Part shown: positions 57,714 to 64,000 of the stretch, piece by piece | Numbering within the stretch: position 1 is the first letter of the stretch | How the letters are laid out: every line of letters begins with the position of its first letter | Assembly: GCA_019054805.1 (NCBI GenBank) | Contig: JAHQIY010000002.1 | Location: forward strand, 1,798,001 to 1,862,000 | Direction: 5' to 3' | DNA length: 64,000 nucleotides | DNA from: Brachionus manjavacas | Taxonomy: Eukaryota > Rotifera > Eurotatoria > Ploima > Brachionidae | The notes under the pieces: model-generated | What the model saw: the letters and a program-made list of their open reading frames with translations, nothing else | What the model was told of the DNA's origin: nothing | Databases searched by the model: none | Translations under genes and position numbers: made by a program

Positions 57714-60700
57714 ATGTCCACGAAAAAGATAGAAACAGCTATAAATTCGCATAATTGCTGTTTTATTTGTAGACGGAAGCGTTCTGATAGGATTAAACTG
57801 CGAACAATTAATAAAAATTCAATTATTCATGCATTCAAAATGAAAAGAATAATTATTGATGAAAATGCAAGATGCTGCAGAAACCATCTTGATAATAATG
57901 GTTGTATTAAAGAGGAACTTTATGGTCAAATTCGTACAAAAAAAAAAAATTATAAGAATCAATTAATAAAAATGTTTGATATGTTTGAAGTCGGTGAAAA
58001 AAGTGTGTTTGAAAAATTTAAAGATATTTCTTCTGTTCAAGACTCACATTGTATTGAAATTACAGGTTGGACAAAAAAACAATTTTTAGACTTTTCTAAA
58101 TTCATCACTAGCATAAAAAATAGTAAAAATCGTTCGAAAGAACAGCTGATTGCTCTTTATCGATACTGGTTAAGAACAGGAACAAACCAATCAGTACTTG
58201 CTAAAATTTTTAAAAGGGATGTTCTCAACAAGCCATTAGTAAATACTTGTCTCAAATACGAAAGGCAATAAACGATGATTTTGTTCCATTTTTTCTTGGA
58301 GCTGATAGAAAAAGAGAATTTTTTTGAAACACAACAATGAAATGGTAACAGAACTTCTATCAATTAAGAATGAAGAACTTGTTATTGTTTGTGATGGTAC
58401 CTATACTCGCATTGAAAAAAGTCAGAATAATAACTTCCAGTATAAAAGTTGGAGTGTTCAAAAATCAACATCATTACTTAAGCCTTTTATTATATGCTGT
58501 AGTGATGGATATATTATTGACTGTTATGGATCATTTTCTGCAAATATGAACGATGCTTGTATATTTGAATATATATTGAAGACAGACTTAGCTCTAAAAG
58601 AAAAGATTCTTCTTCCTGGAAAAACAATTATCTTTCTCGATAGAGGTTTGTAAAAATTTATAATTTGCACTAAAGAATTTTATTATGTGAATTGTTAAAA
58701 ATAAAAGATTTATTTAAAAGGATTTAGAGATGTCGTATTACAACTTAGAGAAAAATACGATTTTGATGTAAAAATTCCAACTTGTCAGCAGTTTTTAAAT
58801 AATGATTTGGATGAGTCTAATTTAAAATCTAAACAGCTTTCTACCAAACAGGCTAATGAAACACGAATGGTAACAAAGGTAAATTAAATTATGTTTTTTT
58901 TATTAAAATTTTATTTGATTAATTAAGTGTCGATTCATAGTTGAAAAAATCGGCGAAATTAAAAAATTTAGGGCTTTAGAAAATGTTCGAAATACAGCTA
59001 TTGGTCATATTCAAATTGACTATCGAATAGCATCAGCAATGATTAATTTCAGCCATATTAGTTGTTCCCCTGATGGAAATCATGGAAAAAAATTGCGCGA
59101 AGAATGATTAGAAAATCAAAAATAACCAAGAATGAATTAGAGTTTTTAATAGGAAAACATTTGGAAACAAAATTGATAGCATCTATTTCGATTTCAAGTA
59201 TTGTTGATTTTCCAATTCTAAGACCAAAACAAATGATGAGAAAGTTATTTCTTGGATCATATCAGTTAAAGCAAGCTAGAGCCTACGCTGATGACCTTTT
59301 ATTTAATAAAACAGCTTACATTGTTAGCTCAAGATTGATGAAGAATATGTCAAATAGGGTTTTAACTGATGAATATGAAAATTCAAAAATCCTTGCATTT
59401 GAAATAATTTCACGTCATAGAAGATCTAAAAAAATCTAAAAGATATTGGGCAAACCAGCTATGTTAAACAGTTTAAAAATACATACAAAGTTTTTATCAA
59501 ATATATACCTGGATTAAATCATTCGAAGTCAATTCAAGGTAAATTCAAAATTTTACACTATTTACTAGGTAATCTTTTGATTTTAATTTTTATTTAAGCT
59601 CATATATGCACATGTTTGTCAGGTCGTCGAATAGTCGGATGCTGTAGCCATGTCGCAACTGTGATTTATTATTTAAGCTATTTAAAATATAGAACACCTG
59701 GTATCATATCAAAAGGAAGACATTTAAACGAAATTCCTATCGATATACAGAATCAACAGTTGCCTAACAAACCGAAAAATATTAAAGGAAAGAGAAGTAG
59801 AAAAGAAAGTTCAAGTGATTCGGAATATACTACTAGTTGTTCAGATTCAAGTGATATTGAAATTGAAATCCTTCAAAAGGAATTGAATCAAACTCATGAA
59901 ATATCATCAAACGATTTAACAAGTATTGAATCATTCAAAAATCACATACCAAAGTGGGGAGCTTTCATTGAATACAAAGGGGAAAAAAACGTTTTTGTTT
60001 CAAAAACTTGCTCAATTGATTATATTCTTTTAGCATTCTGGTATCTTTATAAAAAAAATTCTTCTTATTTTCAAAATATAATAAGTAACAAGTTGACTAT
60101 AGTTATAAAAGACATTATAGATGAAGTGGATAAAAAGAATTTCGATAAAGCTAAAGAATTATGGATTAAACAAATAATGAGCTATGATACAAAATTAAAT
60201 TTTTCTGAAAATTTTATTGAAATATCACTTGATAATAATGAAGAAGATAATTTTTCAAAGAATTTAAAAGAATTTCAAAAGTATGTATTTATTCAACAAA
60301 GTTGTTCAAGATGTGAAAAAAATGAGAGAAATATTCCCAAAGAATCTGATGTCATACTTTTTAAAAAATCTAATTCAAAAATTAAGTTATCAGCTGAAAA
60401 TGAAGAAAGATGCAAGTCATGCAAGTTGACTTTTGAATTCAACGTTAAATTTTTTAATCAGCCTACATTTTTGTTTATAAAATCAGCAGAGAAGAACATT
60501 TTTATCCATGAATTACCAGATGTTATAACATGTGATAATAGAAACTATAATTTTCTTTGTGCAACTTTAAACAAACCAGGCCATACTGTTTCAATTTTTA
60601 AGCTAAAAAATGATTTTTATGTGGTTGATGACATATATAAAACTGTCAAAAAATTATCTAAATATGGAAAAAATCTGAAAAAGAAGAGAGATCATTTTTA

Positions 60701-60755
60701 TTTTCAAAAAGCAACCATCAGTTATTCATTTTATTATTTAATCAATAGTTTTTAA
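57714..60755 (+). CDS. DDE transposase with SWIM finger and USPL1-like isopeptidase domain
   Basis: Order along the sequence: (1) N-terminal metal-binding module CCFICRRKRSD ... ARCCRNHL; (2) helical DNA-binding region (GWTKKQFLDF ... LYRYWLRTGTNQSVLAKIF); (3) RNase-H-like DDE core with D in VIVCDGTYTRIEKSQNN, SVQKSTSLLKPFIICCSDGY, second D in FLDRGFRD, and E in CRFIVEKIGE; (4) LGSYQLKQARAYADD, a hallmark of this transposase group; (5) SWIM finger CTCLSGRRIVGCCSHVATV; (6) an acidic Ser-rich linker; (7) a cysteine-peptidase-like domain with CSIDYILLAFWYL, two Cys pairs (CSRCEKN, CKSCKL) and PGHTVSIFKL ... FYVVDD. Introns near 58648-58720, 58881-58927 and 59541-59597 are normal. The reading frame changes about four times, near 58215, 58325, 59085 and 59435, always beside A or T runs, so this copy looks inactive unless these are assembly errors. 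Peptidase and SWIM exons are intact. Confidence 0.8.
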
Positions 60756-61139
60756 TTTTTTTTAAAATTTTTTTGAATAAACAAATTATTAATTCATTTT
60801 CTATTTACTAACATTTAAACGTTATAACAAAAAAAAAATTTAGACGTATGTTGATTTTTTAAATATATGTTGATAAGTAAAAAAATTAAATATTAATTAC
60901 AACTAATATATTTACAAAATTTTAATGGATCGCAGCAAATTTTTTACAATTAAATTATACAAAAAGCAACAAAGACAATTAACCAGAACAAGTTAGAAGG
61001 AAATATTAATACAAAAACAATGGATCAGAAACATGAAACAGGATGAGAAACTAATTCTCTTGTTCTGGTTGAATCAGTATCATTTAGTTTTTCTAATTTA
61101 AAATGTTCCCTTAAAAATTGAGAATTTTCATATTGGTTT
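60756..61139. other. A/T-rich spacer inside the transposon
   Basis: Convergent 3' flanks of the transposase gene and the minus-strand membrane-protein gene. No feature is seen beyond A/T runs. Confidence 0.5.
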
Positions 61140-61821
61140 TCATAAATACAAACATCCTTTTAATGAAATTGTGTAAAAAAATGCCATTTTTTTATCTTTG
61201 TAAATTACTTCGAAGCTATCGTCATTTGTCTGATTATACACTTCTTCAGAAACGATTGCAGATTGAAGCTTAAAAAAAATTTTGCTTATTCTTTTATAAG
61301 ATATTTTTGAAAAAACCTCGTTAAGATCTCTCAAAAATGCTTTGGCAAATTTTGGTTGTGCGCACAGACAAGGCTGTCGATCAATTATAGGAACATTTTG
61401 GTCCTGGCCCTTTAAAAATATTTAAAAGGAAAATGCAAGACAATTTATTACCAAAATCTGATTCCGATTATCAGCTGAAAAACGTGAGACACCATTTTGA
61501 CCAATACTTAAGTTCAAATCTGAATTTGGGTTCTTAATTTAAAAATAAAAAAATTGCTCAGCTTTTAGAAAAAGAAATTACATTTTTTTTGAAAAATAAT
61601 TTTTTCAGTAATGATACAGATAAGCAAATTAAAAATACAGTCAAAAGAACTATAAAAAATCTGGTCATTGATATCATATTTATATCAATTCTGATATCTA
61701 TTGAATTTTTAGAATTGTTCAAAAAGTTTGAAACTGTCAAATTCGTTGAAATCGAAGACTTTTTAGCTGCAATTTTTGTACTTGACCAAAATTTCTCCAA
61801 AAACGCATTGAACGAACTCAC
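61140..61821 (-). CDS. transposon cargo: single-pass membrane protein
   Basis: Three exons (61821-61582, 61532-61452, 61409-61140) join in frame to 196 residues. Introns are 49 and 42 nt with GT...AG ends. The N-terminal 50 residues are Ser/Asn-rich and presumably cytosolic. A strong membrane helix follows at about residues 53-73 (MTRFFIVLLTVFLICLSVSL), then basic KKLFFKKN. The C-terminal part has a Cys pair in RQPCLCAQPKFAKAFL and a folded-looking domain (EVFSKISYKRISKIFFKLQS, DSFEVIYKDKKMAFFYTISL). The frame is fully intact, unlike the transposase, which favours selection or recent origin. No homologue is recognised. It starts about 700 bp from the right inverted repeat. Confidence 0.6.
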
Positions 61822-62526
61822 TTTATAAAAGAAATATTAATGAAAAAAAACAAGTTGAAACCGGATGGTAAAGAAAAGCTTAAAGAAACTTTTTGAGTAA
61901 AAAAATAGATTAGAAAAGAAGATCAAAATACAAAGAAATCGGTTCAAACTTCTTTTAAAACAGATTTCATAAGGCCATTAAAATTTTGAGCTAGGTTAAA
62001 AAGAGACTGACTGAAATTTCAAAATCAAAAAATTCATTTTTTAAAATGACTAATCATTTTTTGAAAATTTTGTTTCAATAAACAATTAAAAAAATTTTTC
62101 TTGAGATGTATGCTATAATTTTTTATTAATTTTAAATCATTAATATGGAAAAAATAAATTGAAAATAATATTTCAAAATGAATATTGACAAATGAAACAA
62201 AATAAAACTTAACAAAAAGTTTAAATATTTTAGATTATATTAAATTTTTAATTGCTTTTGCTTTCCTCTGCGTTACTGGTTTAAATTCATTTTTTTTCAT
62301 TTTTATTTCTTTTTAAAAAGTAGTCGATAATTGATGAAAAAAATTTATGATCAAAAATAAGTAAATTATTGATAATCCAAAATACTTTAAATTATTTACC
62401 TTTTTATTTTGGTAAAGCCTTTAAAGGGAAATAATCATTTAGATAAAAAAATTTTTCAAATCATGAATATCATCCCAAATAAAATAAATCATTGTTTTTT
62501 AAAAATAAATTAAATAAATATAAAAT
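61822..62526. other. A/T-rich spacer before the right inverted repeat
   Basis: Upstream region of the minus-strand membrane-protein gene. No further feature is visible. Confidence 0.5.
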
Positions 62527-62933
62527 AAGATTTTAAGTATTTAATAAGGTTCATTAAGTTTTCTGCATCTTTAATCTGAATTTTTATTTAAAAATTACAT
62601 AACTTTTATCAAAAGATATTTTTTATTATTTTTAAATTGTTATTTAATTCAATTCTAAGCAAAATAAATCCTTAATAGAGAATTATTCTTTTTCACCAAG
62701 AAAAAAAGAAACAACGACTGCTTGCAAGTAAAATTGTAAAGTTTATTATGAAAAAATGTAGATTTTCATCTTGCCAAAATTGACATTTTTTTTGGAAATC
62801 TAAAAAAATTAGATAATTTTGCCGAAAGATGAGTAAAAAACCTTTATTTTGATATAAAAATTAAGTTGAACCCTCTTTTTTTAAATAAAATATAAAAGGG
62901 CAAAATTTCAATGGAAACAGTGTATTGTTCTTT
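62527..62933 (-). repeat. right terminal inverted repeat of the transposon
   Basis: Reverse complement of the left end, ending CAGTGTATTGTTCTTT at 62933. After it the sequence (GTTTAAAAAATTC) has no counterpart on the left flank. Confidence 0.9.
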
Positions 62934-63886
62934 GTTTAAAAAATTCTATGAGGATCATTTCGAAAAGCGAATCAATTATTCTATCTCAGTCTTTTTAATA
63001 AAGCAAAAAAAAATTTAATTAAATCAAATTTTTAATTTTTCTTAAAAATTCTAAAAAATTTTTATTGATTTTTCAATCTTGAAATAGAAATCATTTAATT
63101 TTTCAAAAAAATAAAAAAGATTATTAAATTTTATAAGTTTTAATTTAGCTAGATTAAAAAGAGAAAAATCTCAATAGATAATTTTATTTTTGTTCTTAAA
63201 TTAAAAAATTAAGGCTAGTAAAATTTGGATCCTGCTGTTTGAATTTTTAACTATTTTTAGTTTGAATGATAAAAATCATGCAATTATTCATAAAAATAAA
63301 TTTTTTTAGCTCATATAATCAACTATTTATTTGATCTGGGTATTAAAATATCAACTGGTCAGGAAATTTTAAAAATTTCTGAGAAAAATGTCATTAAATA
63401 TATTTTATAAAAAAAGACAATTTTTTGTTTAAATTTTTTAGAATTTTTTTTTCAATAGAAAACTTTATAAGAAAAAAATTGACAGATTTGATCGGGAAAT
63501 AATGTAAGCAGAACAAAAAGAAATTAAAAAAGATAATGTCATTTAAAAATACTAGAAATAAACAATTAGTATGGGTGATATTTTTAGGTAAATTAATTGA
63601 CATATACGACACTAAAATATTCAAATCAAAAGAAAATTTAAAAATTTTAAATAAAAATAAAAATAATTAATGGCATAAAATTATTTTCAGATTTTTTTTT
63701 AAATAATTCTTTCTAAGAAAATTTACACAAAAGTACTCTTTTTATTGATAAAAGTTTTCCATTTACATTATTTAAAAATTAATTTTAGAATTTAATATTG
63801 GTTGATTGTATTTAAAAAATATATTCATTTTTATTTTGAAAAGAAAAAAAATATATTTAAAAAAATAGAAAAAAAAATCGTATTCC
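62934..63886. other. A/T-rich flank right of the transposon
   Basis: Nothing coding is seen on either strand. The ORF at 63394-63624 has chance composition. It is presumably the original upstream flank of SNRNP35. Confidence 0.5.
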
Positions 63887-64000
63887 CTAGTTTGATTTTG
63901 CTGCAGCACAAGCTAAGCAAGTGTTTTGACGATACACTAAAGTAAATCTCGCCCATGCTAAAACACTTTTGATTAAGAACGTAAGGTTTAATAGTATTTT
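63887..64000 (-). CDS. possible C-terminal exon of a gene running off the right edge
   Basis: On the minus strand the last 114 bp are open to the window edge and end at a stop at 63887. They encode about 37 residues including SVLAWARFTLVYRQNTCL and ACAAAKSN. The composition (Ala, Trp, Arg, Cys, Gln) is unlike chance frames in this A/T-rich DNA, and the local G/C content rises. No family is recognised, and the upstream exons lie outside the window. Confidence 0.35.
   Translation of the reverse strand, partial: KILLNLTFLIKSVLAWARFTLVYRQNTCLACAAAKSN

Larger units (their letters stand above)
51710..62933. mobile_element. 11.2-kb DNA transposon with long inverted repeats and cargo genes
   Basis: The 11,224-bp element is bounded by inverted repeats (51710-52115 and 62527-62933) that start AAAGAACAATACACTG and are nearly identical over about 406 bp. 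Inside, in order, are a two-helix membrane protein (+), a G/C-richer foreign-looking segment, a double-homeodomain gene (-), a seven-copy tandem array, a signal-peptide protein (+), a DDE transposase with SWIM and isopeptidase-like domains (+), and a single-pass membrane protein (-). I see no polymerase, integrase or capsid gene. The transposase type points to the eukaryotic IS4/IS5-like DDE_Tnp_4 groups (ISL2EU, IS4EU, Kolobok or close); I cannot decide which by eye. No target-site duplication is evident: the flanks are GTCAT on the left and GTTTA on the right. Near-identity of the ends argues for recent insertion. The transposase frame has several interruptions, so this copy may be non-autonomous. 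Confidence 0.85.

Noticed and set aside
51710-62933. Possibility that the 11-kb element is a Polinton/Maverick
   Set aside because: Length and long inverted repeats fit, but there is no polymerase B, integrase, protease or capsid-like gene. The transposase is of DDE_Tnp_4 type with a SWIM finger.

Overview
The window is about three-quarters A/T by eye, with compact intron-bearing animal genes separated by long, nearly empty A/T-rich spacers. Introns are very short (31 to 55 nt is typical, GT...AG), and the genes are unmistakably metazoan: tropomyosin with duplicated exons, a class II Rab11-FIP, ABHD17, UFL1, metaxin, the minor-spliceosome protein SNRNP35 and exon-junction Y14. The low GC, tiny introns and style of the transposon proteins fit a monogonont rotifer such as Brachionus. 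That assignment is inference; the sequence itself only shows an A/T-rich invertebrate.

Layout. 1-13.6 kb: a putative secreted protein, TRMT5, MRPL4, EFTUD2 (Snu114), HSCB and WDR55, tightly packed. 13.6-19 kb: gene desert. 19-27.8 kb: ABHD17, an SH3 protein of unknown role and an 11-exon UFL1. 28-35.5 kb: a partial UFL1 copy, then a tropomyosin gene with two promoters, five pairs of mutually exclusive exons and a same-strand ORF inside its largest intron. 35.5-51.6 kb: RBM8A/Y14, RAB11FIP3/4, metaxin-1, NEPRO and SNRNP35, all on the minus strand, with long spacers. 51,710-62,933: one large DNA transposon of 11.2 kb with roughly 406-bp terminal inverted repeats. 63-64 kb: A/T-rich flank and perhaps the end of another gene.

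The transposon is the outstanding object. Between its near-identical inverted repeats it carries a DDE transposase of the eukaryotic IS4/IS5-like (DDE_Tnp_4) type. The transposase has an N-terminal zinc-binding module, a C-terminal SWIM zinc finger and, after that, a domain with the Cys/His/Asp layout of USPL1-type SUMO/ubiquitin isopeptidases. It also carries a divergently oriented double-homeodomain gene, a seven-copy 123-bp tandem array in the divergent promoter region, and three small secreted or membrane-protein genes. A GC-richer foreign-looking segment lies inside it. The transposase frame is interrupted several times at A or T runs, although the two inverted repeats are almost identical.

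Host genes group loosely by process: several act in RNA splicing (EFTUD2, RBM8A, SNRNP35), several in mitochondria (TRMT5, MRPL4, HSCB, MTX1) or in ribosome/rRNA biogenesis (WDR55, NEPRO). No operon-like linkage is visible beyond close tandem or divergent spacing.
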